Source: Streptococcus sanguinis (lineage in GTDB: Bacteria > Bacillota > Bacilli > Lactobacillales > Streptococcaceae). Taken from it: DNA of 64,000 bases. Where the stretch lies: contig NZ_JAKUVC010000015.1 in assembly GCF_026781265.1 (NCBI RefSeq), positions 1-64,000 on the forward strand, in the 5' to 3' direction. Positions 1 through 8,243 of the stretch are shown here, piece by piece. Below the pieces are notes generated by a model, which had not been told where the DNA came from, ran no database searches, and worked only from the letters and a program-made list of their open reading frames with translations. Within the stretch, counting starts at the first letter, position 1; the number at the start of each line of letters is the position of its first letter. A program made the position numbers and the translations under genes.

Positions 1-28
1 AATTGTCTAACTTTTTGGGGTCAGTACA
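1..28 (-). mobile_element. End of an IS3-family-like insertion sequence (partial)
   Basis: Read on the minus strand, positions 28 to 1 start TGTACTGACCCC and continue AAAAAGTTAGACAATT. A TG-starting terminus followed by ACCCCAAAAAGTTAGAC resembles the ends of IS3-family (IS150/IS861 group) elements of streptococci. Only the tip is inside the window, so no transposase can be seen. It lies 33 bases beyond the brpA stop codon. The family call rests on memory of end sequences. Confidence 0.5.
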
Positions 29-61
29 ATTTTGTCCCGGCCTCTTTTTATATTTAACTTT

Positions 62-1300
62 TTACTCTGTAGTCGCATTGACTACTGGCTGACTTTGTGG
101 GGCGCTGACACTAACATCTGCCGCTGGGGCGGAGGAAGCTGCCGGAGCAACTGGAGTCGTATTCGTAGTTCCAACTGTTGTATCTGTCGTCGGATAAGAG
201 TAATTCTCATAGCCATTATTATAAGTTGGCTGATTATAAGGAGGCACGTAGTTACTATTGCTTTCTGTACTGATAGACGTACTGCTGCTATTGCTGCTTC
301 TTAGACTGTTGCCGCCCATAATATCTTCATAGAGAACAGCGTTGGTCTTCAGACTCTTGACTTTGTCCAAGCCCAGAGACTTGCGGATTAGATTCTGCAT
401 GCTCAGCAAATGCTCTGAAGTCACCAGCTGATAGCTTCCACCGTCAGGCAAGGTCGCATCTTCTCCACGCAGCTGCTCAGATTTGATGTTTTTAAAGGCA
501 TCCTGATAGCCTAGCAGTTGGGGAATGCTTTTTGAATCAAGCGCGATATTGGTCTGCATATTGTTGCTGACAGCTTTTAAAATGGCCTGATAATGGCTGA
601 CACTGTTGAGACTGAGAACTTTTTCAACCACTTTCTTAATTACTTCACGTTGACGTTTTTGGCGGCCATAGTCACCCTCTGGATCCTGATAGCGCATGCG
701 AGCATAGACCAGCGCCTGATCACCATTGATGGTTTGCTTGCCAGGTTCCACCTTAGCAGTATACTCAGGCTCATTATCCTCAATAGAAATTGGGAAGTCA
801 AAGGTATTATTGACCTCAATACCACCTACTGCGTCTACTAACTGAACCAAGCCCTGCATATTGATCATCACATAGCGGTCGATGTGGATATTCATCAAGC
901 CCTCAATAGTCGAAATGGCTAACTCTGCTCCGCCAGTTGCATAGGCTGCATTCAGCTTGGCTTCAACTGTCTGACCGTTCTCATCAATCTGAGTCAGAAT
1001 ATCACGTTCCAAACTCATCATGACCGTTTTCTTGGTCTTGGGATTGACACTCAGGAGAATCATGGTATCGCTGTTCCCGACCCAAGTATCCTCGCGGGAG
1101 CCGCTCCCTGTATCTACACCCATCAGCAAGATGGTCATGGGCTTAGTCGCAGAAATGACATCTGTCTCATTTCCCAAGCCCTTATAAGTCTTGGACAGTT
1201 CATCTGTTGACTGACCATAGATTGTCCAAGCATAAGTACCGATACCAGCTGTCGTTACGACCACGAGGCTGAGAAACATCATTATAATCTTTTTAAACAT
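62..1300 (-). CDS. brpA: LytR-CpsA-Psr (LCP) family cell-wall protein, BrpA-like
   Basis: Membrane-anchored LCP-family protein, 412 residues. Such enzymes transfer undecaprenyl-linked glycopolymers onto peptidoglycan at the outer face of the membrane. The sequence shows an N-terminal hydrophobic anchor (about residues 4-26), then an LCP domain with the segments LLMGVDTGSG, NSDTMILLSVNP, SLERDI, VDAVGGIEV and GDQALVYARMR followed by GDYGRQKRQREVI. The last 80 or so residues are Ser/Thr/Asn/Pro-rich, likely an extracellular wall-spanning tail. It is the last gene of a tsaE-acetyltransferase-LCP group on the minus strand, seven bases after the acetyltransferase gene. The same order is known around brpA of S. 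mutans, where the gene affects biofilm and envelope stress. The family is clear; the BrpA name is inferred from context. Confidence 0.85.
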   Translation of the reverse strand: MFKKIIMMFLSLVVVTTAGIGTYAWTIYGQSTDELSKTYKGLGNETDVISATKPMTILLMGVDTGSGSREDTWVGNSDTMILLSVNPKTKKTVMMSLERDILTQIDENGQTVEAKLNAAYATGGAELAISTIEGLMNIHIDRYVMINMQGLVQLVDAVGGIEVNNTFDFPISIEDNEPEYTAKVEPGKQTINGDQALVYARMRYQDPEGDYGRQKRQREVIKKVVEKVLSLNSVSHYQAILKAVSNNMQTNIALDSKSIPQLLGYQDAFKNIKSEQLRGEDATLPDGGSYQLVTSEHLLSMQNLIRKSLGLDKVKSLKTNAVLYEDIMGGNSLRSSNSSSTSISTESNSNYVPPYNQPTYNNGYENYSYPTTDTTVGTTNTTPVAPAASSAPAADVSVSAPQSQPVVNATTE

Positions 1301-1307
1301 ATCTTTT

Positions 1308-1829
1308 TTAGTCTATCAGTTTACCCATCAGGTAAACATCAAGAAATATCCCTTCTTTTAAATAGGCTCCTCTTTTTTGTAAGCCTTCAATTTCAAATCC
1401 TAAATCTTTATAAAGGTGAACTGCTCGTTCATTTCTAACCTGAACGCTCAATTCCAAACGTCTAATAACTTGAGAATCTTCTGCCCAAGTCAGTGCCTCT
1501 TCCAGCAATATGCGTCCCAGTCCTTGGTTCCAGAAAGCTTTCTTCACAACAACAAAGACTTGACCAATATGGCGAATTCGCTCATGGAAATCAGCTGTGA
1601 TGCTGACTAAGCCAGCAATCTCACCATTTAAAAGCGCCAACAGATAAAGCTGATTACTAGAAGCAGCCTGATGTTCAATGAACGAAGCCATCTCCTCTTG
1701 ATTCATCAAAATTCCAGCCTCGTCCAGCGTCATATAATCTGACTCAGACCCGACCTGATTGAGGAAGGCAATCAGATTAGCAGCATCTGTTTTTTCTGCT
1801 TCACGCAAGCATAATTCATATTCAGTCAT
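1308..1829 (-). CDS. GNAT family N-acetyltransferase
   Basis: 173-residue GNAT acetyltransferase using acetyl-CoA; substrate unknown. The acetyl-CoA loop region reads VFVVVKKAFWNQGLGRILLEEAL (Q/R-x-x-G-x-G/A type), followed by RRLELSVQVRNERAVHLYKDLGFEIEG, the usual end of the fold. An upstream in-frame ATG at 1895 exists, but the start at 1829 is preferred because the protein then begins MTEYELCLREAEKTD and overlaps the tsaE stop by 8 bases, the typical translational coupling in this operon. RimI-like activity is possible given the tsaE neighbour, but the protein resembles general ribosomal/small-molecule GNATs and no substrate should be assigned. Confidence 0.8.
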   Translation of the reverse strand: MTEYELCLREAEKTDAANLIAFLNQVGSESDYMTLDEAGILMNQEEMASFIEHQAASSNQLYLLALLNGEIAGLVSITADFHERIRHIGQVFVVVKKAFWNQGLGRILLEEALTWAEDSQVIRRLELSVQVRNERAVHLYKDLGFEIEGLQKRGAYLKEGIFLDVYLMGKLID

Positions 1830-2262
1830 TCTGCAGTCCCTCAAGTAGCTCTTGGGCTCGCTTTCCTTGGGCTTCAAAAACCAATTCACGCCCATCTTCC
1901 TTTTTCAAGAGACTTAATTTGAGATAGTCTTCAGGTAGATTTTCTCCCAGCAGCTCCCCCCATTCAATGACCGTCACACCCTCCCCAAAGAGAAAGTCAT
2001 CCAAATCAATGGAATCTGGATCGTCTCCGATGCGGTAGACATCCAGATGATAGAGCGGCAAGCGCCCCTCGTATTCCCGAACAATGGTATAGGTTGGACT
2101 TTTAATTATCTGACTGATGCGCAACCCTAGAGCCAGACCCTTAGTAAAGGTTGTCTTCCCTGCTCCTAAATCTCCCGTTAAAACCAGTACATCCCCCGCC
2201 TGAAGCAATTTGCCCAGACGCTGACCCCACTGGATTAATTCTTCCTCATTATGACTAAACAT
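1822..2262 (-). CDS. tsaE: tRNA threonylcarbamoyladenosine biosynthesis ATPase TsaE
   Basis: 146-residue P-loop ATPase that works with TsaB and TsaD to make N6-threonylcarbamoyladenosine at A37 of ANN-decoding tRNAs. Visible motifs are Walker A GDLGAGKTTFTKG, the family segment SPTYTIVREYEG, HLDVYR, and VIEWGE near the C-terminus. Length is normal for the family. It heads the tsaE-GNAT-brpA group on the minus strand. An extended -10 box ends only six bases before the ATG, so this mRNA may be leaderless or nearly so. Confidence 0.92.
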   Translation of the reverse strand: MFSHNEEELIQWGQRLGKLLQAGDVLVLTGDLGAGKTTFTKGLALGLRISQIIKSPTYTIVREYEGRLPLYHLDVYRIGDDPDSIDLDDFLFGEGVTVIEWGELLGENLPEDYLKLSLLKKEDGRELVFEAQGKRAQELLEGLQND

Positions 2263-2268
2263 TCTCTT

Positions 2269-2277
2269 ATTATACCA
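2269..2277 (-). promoter_or_regulatory. Extended -10 promoter of the tsaE operon
   Basis: Minus-strand TGGTATAAT is a perfect extended -10 box. A -35 match at the right distance is poor, as is common for extended -10 promoters. Transcription would begin at about 2262, which is the first base of the tsaE ATG. Confidence 0.6.
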
Positions 2278-2310
2278 GAAAAAATTTTTTTCTGCTTAAT
2301 TTTGCAAAAG

Positions 2311-2340
2311 AAAAATCAGCCGCAAAAAGCTGATTTTTTA
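2311..2340 (-). terminator. Intrinsic terminator of the purine permease gene
   Basis: Minus-strand stem AAAAATCAGC / GCTGATTTTT with an 8-base loop, followed by a T-rich tail (TTTTTCTTTT). It lies downstream of the permease stop at 2402 and upstream of tsaE. Confidence 0.85.
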
Positions 2341-2401
2341 TACTAAAAATATAAGCTATCCAAACTTCACTAGACACAAGGAAATCCAGCAATGCTTAGA
2401 C

Positions 2402-3822
2402 TTAATTTAATGCCAGATTTACGAAATTCAAAATAAAGAGAAGATCCAAAATCCAAATCATAGAATGCACATCCTTGGCTTGACCTTTGAAGATTTTGAC
2501 CAAGGTGTAGGTGATAAATCCAGCTGCTATCCCGTGAGTGATAGAGTAGGCAAATCCCATAAAAATAGAAGTAAAGAAAGCTGGAATGGCTTCTGCCATA
2601 TCATCCCAATGGATGTTTTTCAGACTAGCCAGCATCATAATCCCCACGATAATGAGAATCGGTGCAGTTGCAGCATTAGGAACAATAGCCAAGAGTGGGC
2701 TAAAGAAGCTTGACACCGTAAAGCAGATGGCTACGACCAAGGCGGTCAGACCTGTTCGGCCGCCAGCTCCGATACCAGCTGCAGACTCCACATAAGTCGT
2801 CACGTTAGAGGTTCCAGCAATGGCTCCGATAGAGGTCCCGATGAGGTCTGCATAGAGAGCCTTATCCAAGCCTTCTGATTCATGGTTTTCCCAGAAGTCG
2901 CCACAATCCCGACCTTTTCACCAGTACCGATTAAGGTACCAATGGTGTCAAAAATATCTGTCAAGGAGAAAGCCAGAATAGCCATAAATGTCTGAGGCCA
3001 GCGAGCTGAATCTGCTAAAAGGGCACCCAGACCTTTCGGACCTACTGCCACCCCAAAAATCTGCCCCAGTTCACTAACAGCAGTGCCAATGTTATTCTGC
3101 CCAAAGTCAATAGCTGACAAATCAACCAAGCCAACCAGAATAGCTACCACTGTCGTGACCAGAATAGATAGGATAACACCACCCTTGATATTTTTCACGA
3201 TAAAGAAGATTGTGATGGCCAAACCGACTAAGGCTACGATGACAGCTGGATTGTTAAAGTCTACCAGACCGGGAGTTGCTGCCGAATTAGCCGTAATAGC
3301 CGCTGCAGCCTTATCTGCTCCCTTACCAGCTACTGTATAATTGCCTGGATCGATTGAAAACTTGAGCAAGCCAGCATTTTTAATACCTACATAGGCCAGA
3401 AAGACCCCGATCCCAGCTGAAATAGCTGCTCGCAAAGAACCTGGAATTGACTCAATGATCATCTTACGCACCTTGGTCAGAGTGATAATGAGCGAAATAA
3501 TCCCGCAGATAAAGACCATAGCCAAGGCTTCCTGCCAAGTGTAGCCCAAGGCAAAGACGACCGTAAAAGTGAAAAAGGCATTCAAACCCATGCCCGGTGC
3601 CTGCGCATAAGGCAAGTTGGCAAAGAAGGCCATCATCAAGGTTCCGGCAACAGCTCCGATAATCGTAGCTAGAAAAACACCCTGCTTGGGCATACCTGTC
3701 TGAGCCAGCATGGCCGGATTGACGAATAAAATGTAGGACATGGCAAAAAAAGTCGTCAGACCCGCCAAAACTTCTGTCCGGACATTTGTCCCTTTTTCGG
3801 TCAGTTTGAAAAATTTATCCAT
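2402..3822 (-). pseudogene. pbuG: NCS2/AzgA-type guanine-hypoxanthine permease, frameshifted
   Basis: Purine:proton symporter of the AzgA/PbuG branch, normally about 473 residues with 12-14 membrane segments. The first 311 or so residues (MDKFFKLTEKGTNVRTE to GEKVGIVATSG) run in one frame, and the remainder (ALYADLIGTSIGAIAGTSNVTTYVESAAGIGAGGRTG onward, given here in parts of the family motif) runs in another. The break lies at the GGGAAAACC at 2884-2892: one more G would restore TSG-ENHESEGLDKALYADL. A total of 1421 bases is one short of a whole number of codons. Everything else looks intact, so this is either a recent frameshift or a base-calling error. A PurR-box-like site lies upstream. 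Confidence 0.85.
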
Positions 3823-3899
3823 TTTTCAACAAATCTCCTTTTGAGTAAAATTTCTAATATCTAGTTCAATAACAAAGAAAAACAGATTGGATTTCGTTT

Positions 3900-3912
3900 A
3901 TTTGCGAACAAT
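3900..3912 (+). promoter_or_regulatory. PurR box (PurBox)-like site upstream of the purine permease
   Basis: ATTTGCGAACAAT matches the lactococcal/streptococcal PurBox AWWWCCGAACWWT at 12 of 13 positions. It is 78 bases upstream of the permease start, a normal place for PurR sites on purine-uptake genes. It is a single copy, so confidence is moderate. Confidence 0.45.
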
Positions 3913-3927
3913 ATTTTAAATTATAAT

Positions 3928-3957
3928 AAAAAACATTCACTTTTTCAAGATGAATGT
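3928..3957 (-). terminator. Intrinsic terminator of the DUF1361 gene
   Basis: Minus-strand inverted repeat ACATTCA / TGAATGT with an 11-base loop, followed directly by TTTTTT. It is 10 bases past the stop codon of the membrane protein gene. Confidence 0.75.
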
Positions 3958-3966
3958 CTCGCTTTC

Positions 3967-4569
3967 TTATTTTTTATTATCTCTCATCAGAAATACCAAA
4001 CTCATAAACTGTAAAAAAGTAAAACCAAGAATAAATGGCAGACGATCAGACTGTAAAGTTTGCAAGAGCTTCTGTAGAACCAGCTGAGGATGAAGCAATA
4101 AATCCCAGCTATTGAGGCGATCATAACGTCCTATGTAGATAGCCAGACTGGACACAGCCGACAGAGCTGCCGTCAGCAATAAGTCCAAATACCAGTTAAG
4201 CTTCCAGCGTTCCTTAATGACATACCAGCTCTCCATACCACAGAAAATACCGAATAAAATACTGGAAACAAAAGCTAAAAAGAGCAGGAAAACACTTGGC
4301 TTACTTAGAACATCTGCCACCCAAGTCATATGAATCAAATCAGTAATCATATAGAAAGTGTTGGGGAAGAAAAGCAACCACAGCAGGAAAAGAAGAGGAT
4401 ATACCCACTTCTGCTTCTTGAATAAAAGTGTCAAGACAGCTGCATCATAGCTGATTAAGGCCAAGGTCATATTCCAGATGAGATAGGTCGGACCGCCATT
4501 TAGAGATTGGATATAGATAAAAAAGGCAATCATCAGAAAAAGAGCATGAATCATGATTGGTTTACGCAT
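3967..4569 (-). CDS. DUF1361 family integral membrane protein
   Basis: 200-residue hydrophobic protein with about six predicted membrane segments; function unknown. The segment LLFLLWLLFFPNTFYMITDLIHM is the hallmark of the DUF1361 family (FPN-x-PYM-x-TD-type motif). It stands alone, divergent from the Cof phosphatase gene and ending in its own terminator. The RBS is AGGAGG-like (GAGGAGC) 10 bases before the ATG. Nothing in the sequence identifies a substrate or partner. Confidence 0.8.
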   Translation of the reverse strand: MRKPIMIHALFLMIAFFIYIQSLNGGPTYLIWNMTLALISYDAAVLTLLFKKQKWVYPLLFLLWLLFFPNTFYMITDLIHMTWVADVLSKPSVFLLFLAFVSSILFGIFCGMESWYVIKERWKLNWYLDLLLTAALSAVSSLAIYIGRYDRLNSWDLLLHPQLVLQKLLQTLQSDRLPFILGFTFLQFMSLVFLMRDNKK

Positions 4570-4657
4570 AAAAAAAAGCTCCTCCTTAGTGTGTCATAAT
4601 TGTGACTGATTAGAGCACCATTATAACATAAGTCGTGTTATTTACACTGAATTCTGT

Positions 4658-4663
4658 TATAAT
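4658..4663 (+). promoter_or_regulatory. Extended -10 promoter of the Cof phosphatase gene, back-to-back with a minus-strand -10
   Basis: TGTTATAAT is an extended -10 box 30 bases before the Cof gene start. A second TGTTATAAT lies on the minus strand at about 4618-4626, serving the DUF1361 gene. The two promoters therefore share a 30-base core and could interfere. Confidence 0.6.
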
Positions 4664-4693
4664 AGTCTGTATTATCACTGAAAAGAGACTCAC

Positions 4694-5506
4694 ATGGCAA
4701 AAAAAGTAATCGCTGTGGACTTGGACGGAACCTTGCTGGATTCTAACAGCAATCTGTCTGACTTCACCAAAGAAACTATCAAAAAAATTTCCCAAAAGGG
4801 CCACAAGGTTATTATCACAACAGGCCGGCCCTACCGCATGGCTTTGAAATATTATAAAGAATTAGAGCTCAATACGCCCATGATCAACTTCAATGGCTCT
4901 TTGACTCACATTCCAGAAAAGAAATGGGACTTTGAAAAATCGCTGACGCTGGATAAATCCTTTCTGCTGGATATGGTTAAGCGCAAGGATGAGATTGAAG
5001 CGGATTTCATTGCTGGCGAATACCGCAATAAATTCTATATCACCAATCCCAATGAAGAAATCGCTGATCCCAAACTCTTTGGCATCGATGCTTTCAAACC
5101 AGAAAACCAGTTTCAAGCTAATCTGGTAACGGAGAATCCTAACGCCATTCTCCTGCAGACGCGAGCAGCTGACAAATATGCTCTTGCAGAGGAAATGAAT
5201 GCTTTTTACCAGCATGAACTTTCTATCAACTCTTGGGGCGGCCCACTCAACATCCTCGAGTGTGCTCCCAAAGGGGTCAATAAGGCCTTTGCCCTTCAGT
5301 ACCTACTTAATATTCTCAATGTAGACCGTAAAAATCTGATTGCCTTTGGCGATGAGCAAAATGATACTGAGATGCTGTCCTTTGCTGGCACTGGCTATGC
5401 CATGAAAAATGCTAATGCCGCCCTGCTGCCCTACGCCGACCAGCAATTATCTTTGACCAATGACCAAGATGGCGTTGCCCACGAACTTAACAAACTTTTT
5501 TTATAA
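4694..5506 (+). CDS. Cof-type HAD-IIB sugar-phosphate phosphatase
   Basis: 270-residue cytoplasmic HAD hydrolase of the Cof/YidA type, which dephosphorylates sugar phosphates or flavin-type substrates. Motif I VDLDGTLLDS (nucleophile Asp) is at residues 7-16, motif II is IITTGRP, the type IIB cap is in the middle, and motif IV is FGDEQNDTEML. Length is normal. Monocistronic: own promoter and a terminator at 5521. These proteins are promiscuous, so no substrate can be given. Confidence 0.88.
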   Translation: MAKKVIAVDLDGTLLDSNSNLSDFTKETIKKISQKGHKVIITTGRPYRMALKYYKELELNTPMINFNGSLTHIPEKKWDFEKSLTLDKSFLLDMVKRKDEIEADFIAGEYRNKFYITNPNEEIADPKLFGIDAFKPENQFQANLVTENPNAILLQTRAADKYALAEEMNAFYQHELSINSWGGPLNILECAPKGVNKAFALQYLLNILNVDRKNLIAFGDEQNDTEMLSFAGTGYAMKNANAALLPYADQQLSLTNDQDGVAHELNKLFL

Positions 5507-5520
5507 AAGTAGACAATTAG

Positions 5521-5556
5521 GCAAACTCTGTTCGAGAGTTTGTCTTTTCTTTTTTG
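5521..5556 (+). terminator. Intrinsic terminator after the Cof gene
   Basis: GCAAACTCT / AGAGTTTGT stem with a short loop, followed by a T-rich tail (CTTTTCTTTTTT). It starts 14 bases past the stop codon. Confidence 0.85.
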
Positions 5557-5723
5557 TCTTCTCTCGACCTCAATCATGCTCAAAAGCTTTAAAAATAGGA
5601 GCTTATCAGCTATGTCAGAATATTGGAGTGAATTTACGCTTGGATTTTTAAGCGTTTGCTATTTGTTTGAGTTTGTAATATATTTAACATAATCAAAAAC
5701 TAAATAACAGGAGGAAACTACTT

Positions 5724-6743
5724 ATGAAAGCAGTTGTTGTAAATCCATAGGGAACTAATGTCCAACTCATCGAAAATAAAGAAATGAGTCCTCTTGAAAC
5801 AGGGTAAGCTCTCGTTGATATCAGATACTGTGGTGTCTGCCATACTGATTTGCACGTCGCACATGGTGACTTTGGCAAGGTATCAGGTCGCGTTCTTGGG
5901 CATGAAGGTATCGGTATTGTCAAAGAAAGCGCACTAGATGTCAAAAGTCTCACAGTCGGAGATCGCGTCAGCGTCGCTTGGTTCTTTGAAGGATGTGGTG
6001 CTTGTGAATACTGTACAACTGCCCGCGAAACCCTTTGCCGGACAGTAAAAAACGCTGGTTATTCCGTTGACGGTGGGATGGCAGAGCAATGTATCGTAAC
6101 AGCAGACTACGCTGTAAAAGTCTCAGAAGGACTGGATCCTGCCCAAGCTTCTTCTATCACCTGTGCCTGCGTAACCACCTACAAGGCAATCAAAGAAGCC
6201 CAGCTGCAGCCAGGCCAATGGACAGTTATTTTTGGAGCAAGTGGTTTGGGTAACCTAGCGGTTCAATACGCCAAGAAAGTCTTTAATGCCCATGTTGTCG
6301 CTGTTGATATCAACAATGATAAACCAGTTTTTGCCAAAGAAGTTGGTGCTGATATCGTCATCAACGGCCATGAAGTTGAAGATGTTGCTGCTCTTATCCA
6401 AGAAAAAACTGGCGGTGCGCATTCTGCAGTAGTAACAGCTGTTTCTAAAGTTGACTTCAACCAAGCTGTTGATTCTGTTCGTGCTGGCGGTCGGGTAGTC
6501 GCCGTTGGATTGCCATCTGAAATGATGGACCTCAGTATTGTCAAAACCGTTTTAGATGGTATCCAAGTCATCGGTTCCCTCGTGGGTACTCGCAAGGACT
6601 TGGAAGAAGCCTTTCAGTTTGGTGCTGAAGGATTAGTGGTTCCTGTCGTTCAAAAACGCTCTGTTTCAGATGCTGTGGATGTCTTTGACGAAATAGAAGC
6701 GGGTACCATTCAGAGACGTATGGTACTTGACTTCACACACTAA
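5724..6743 (+). pseudogene. adhP: Zinc-dependent alcohol dehydrogenase AdhP, two nonsense codons
   Basis: Medium-chain Zn alcohol dehydrogenase, about 339 codons from the ATG at 5724 (RBS AGGAGG at 5710-5715). The frame is intact but contains TAG at 5748-5750 and TAA at 5805-5807. In AdhP relatives both positions are usually Glu (NPEG and TGEAL), so both fit single G-to-T changes. After the stops come CGVCHTD (catalytic zinc Cys), GHEGIG, the structural zinc Cys cluster GCGACEYC..C, the nucleotide fold [13 protein letters not shown], and a normal C-terminus. A rescue start at the TTG at 5850 would remove the first catalytic zinc Cys, so a functional protein is unlikely. Two independent stops argue for true decay, not a read error. 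Confidence 0.88.
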
Positions 6744-6835
6744 TACTTTAAAGCATTTCAGTCCCAACATTTACCAAACTCTTGGAAACTTATGATGGAC
6801 AGACTTGATATTATTTAGAAACTTTTGCCATTATA

Positions 6836-6896
6836 GAGGGAGACTAAAGACATAAGATGCGATTTTCTGTCTTTGGTTCTCCTCTTTCTTTTTTGA
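6836..6896 (+). terminator. Terminator downstream of adhP
   Basis: GAGGGAGACTAAAGACA pairs with TGTCTTTGGTTCTCCTC around a 15-base loop, followed by TTTCTTTTTT. It ends the adhP unit before the mannose PTS promoter region. Confidence 0.7.
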
Positions 6897-7112
6897 TAAA
6901 CAAACACTTTCTCAAACACGATTCTTTTCTTTCATTTCAAAAGTCTCTTTCATATTATTTCATATTTTTTCATATATTAATCTGTTGTATTTTCTGTTTT
7001 CCTAATTTATTAAAACATTCCTATAGCTAAGGTTTGCTTATACCTATATTTATCAGGGGTTCAGCAAATAATGACATTTTTGAAAGAAAAAGTCGTTTTT
7101 AGGAACAAACGC
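6897..7112. other. AT-rich intergenic stretch upstream of the mannose PTS operon
   Basis: No gene seen. It contains three close copies of TTTCATAT or TTTTCATAT between about 6947 and 6978, and several T-runs. Such tracts upstream of a strong promoter may be UP-like or bind a regulator, but no known site is recognised. Confidence 0.4.
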
Positions 7113-7141
7113 TTGCATTTTTCATGAAAACGTTTTATAAT
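7113..7141 (+). promoter_or_regulatory. manLMN promoter with a cre-like site in its spacer
   Basis: -35 TTGCAT at 7113-7118 and -10 TATAAT at 7136-7141 with a 17-base spacer. ATGAAAACGTTTTAT at 7124-7138 matches the CcpA cre consensus WTGNAANCGNWNNCW at all but one fixed position and lies in the spacer and -10. CcpA binding there would repress by blocking polymerase. Confidence 0.7.
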
Positions 7142-7203
7142 AAACTTGCCTTAAAGTTTTCTTAAAACTTAAGTCAAACATTTTATAAGGAGGAATGTCA
7201 ATA

Positions 7204-8199
7204 ATGAGTATCGGAATCATTATTGCTAGCCACGGTGAATTTGCTGCTGGTATTCATCAATCAGGTTCTATGATTTTCGGTGAGCAGGAAAAAGTACAAG
7301 TTGTAACTTTCATGCCCAACGAAGGACCAGATGATCTTTATGCAAAGTTCAATGACGCTGTGGCTTCGTTTGATGCGGACGATGAAGTGTTAGTCTTGGC
7401 TGACCTTTGGAGTGGCTCTCCATTCAACCAAGCTAGCCGTGTCATGGGTGAAAATCCAGACCGCAAGTTCGCTATCATTACAGGCTTGAACCTGCCTATG
7501 CTGATTCAAGCTTATACAGAAAGAATGATGGATGCCAATGCCGGCGTTGAAGCTGTTGTTGCTAACATCATCAAAGAAGCCAAGGAAGGAGTCAAAGCTC
7601 TGCCTGAAGAGCTGAATCCTGTTGCTGAAGAAGCAAATGCTCCTGCTGCAGCTGCTCCAGTTGCCCAAGCAGCAATCCCTGAAGGGACTGTAATCGGTGA
7701 CGGCAAGCTCAAAATCAACCTTGCCCGGATCGACACACGCTTGCTGCACGGTCAGGTAGCAACAGCTTGGACGCCAGATTCAAAAGCAGATCGTATTATT
7801 GTTGCTTCTGACTCAGTAGCTCAAGATGAACTTCGTAAAGAATTGATTAAGCAAGCTGCACCAGGAAATGTCAAAGCCAATGTAGTTCCAATTGACAAAT
7901 TGATTGCTGTTTCAAAAGACCCTCGCTTTGGCAACACACATGCCTTGATTCTATTTGAAACTCCTCAAGATGCCCTCCGTGCTATTGAAGGCGGTGTGCC
8001 AATCAAGACCCTTAACGTTGGTTCTATGGCTCACTCAACTGGTAAAACGATGGTCAACAACGTACTTTCAATGGACAAGGAAGATGTTGCTACTTATGAA
8101 AAGCTGCGTGACCTTGGCGTTGAATTCGACGTACGTAAAGTACCAAATGACTCTAAAAAAGATTTGTTTGATTTGATTAAGAAAGCCAACGTGCAGTAG
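7204..8199 (+). CDS. manL: Mannose/glucose PTS EIIAB component ManL
   Basis: 331-residue EIIAB(Man) protein. The IIA domain takes phosphate from HPr at His10 ([10 protein letters not shown]), and the IIB domain passes it on from His182 ([15 protein letters not shown]) to the sugar imported by ManMN. The domains are joined by an Ala/Pro-rich linker at about residues 138-160. The start at 7204 is chosen over an ATG at 7195 because the RBS AAGGAGG at 7187-7193 is then ten bases away instead of one. First gene of manLMN; in streptococci this system is the main glucose/mannose transporter and also signals to catabolite repression. Complete and of normal length. Confidence 0.95.
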   Translation: MSIGIIIASHGEFAAGIHQSGSMIFGEQEKVQVVTFMPNEGPDDLYAKFNDAVASFDADDEVLVLADLWSGSPFNQASRVMGENPDRKFAIITGLNLPMLIQAYTERMMDANAGVEAVVANIIKEAKEGVKALPEELNPVAEEANAPAAAAPVAQAAIPEGTVIGDGKLKINLARIDTRLLHGQVATAWTPDSKADRIIVASDSVAQDELRKELIKQAAPGNVKANVVPIDKLIAVSKDPRFGNTHALILFETPQDALRAIEGGVPIKTLNVGSMAHSTGKTMVNNVLSMDKEDVATYEKLRDLGVEFDVRKVPNDSKKDLFDLIKKANVQ

Positions 8200-8243
8200 A
8201 ATCAAACGTTTTGCTTTTATTAATTTACGAAAGGATTTAGAAC

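Noticed and set aside
5850-6743. adhP as an intact shorter gene starting at TTG 5850
   Set aside because: It would lack the catalytic-zinc Cys (CGVCHTD) and has no RBS; pseudogene is the better reading.
6947-6978. Repeated TTTCATAT as a CRISPR or tandem-repeat array
   Set aside because: Only three short, uneven copies without spacers; more likely AT-rich promoter flank.
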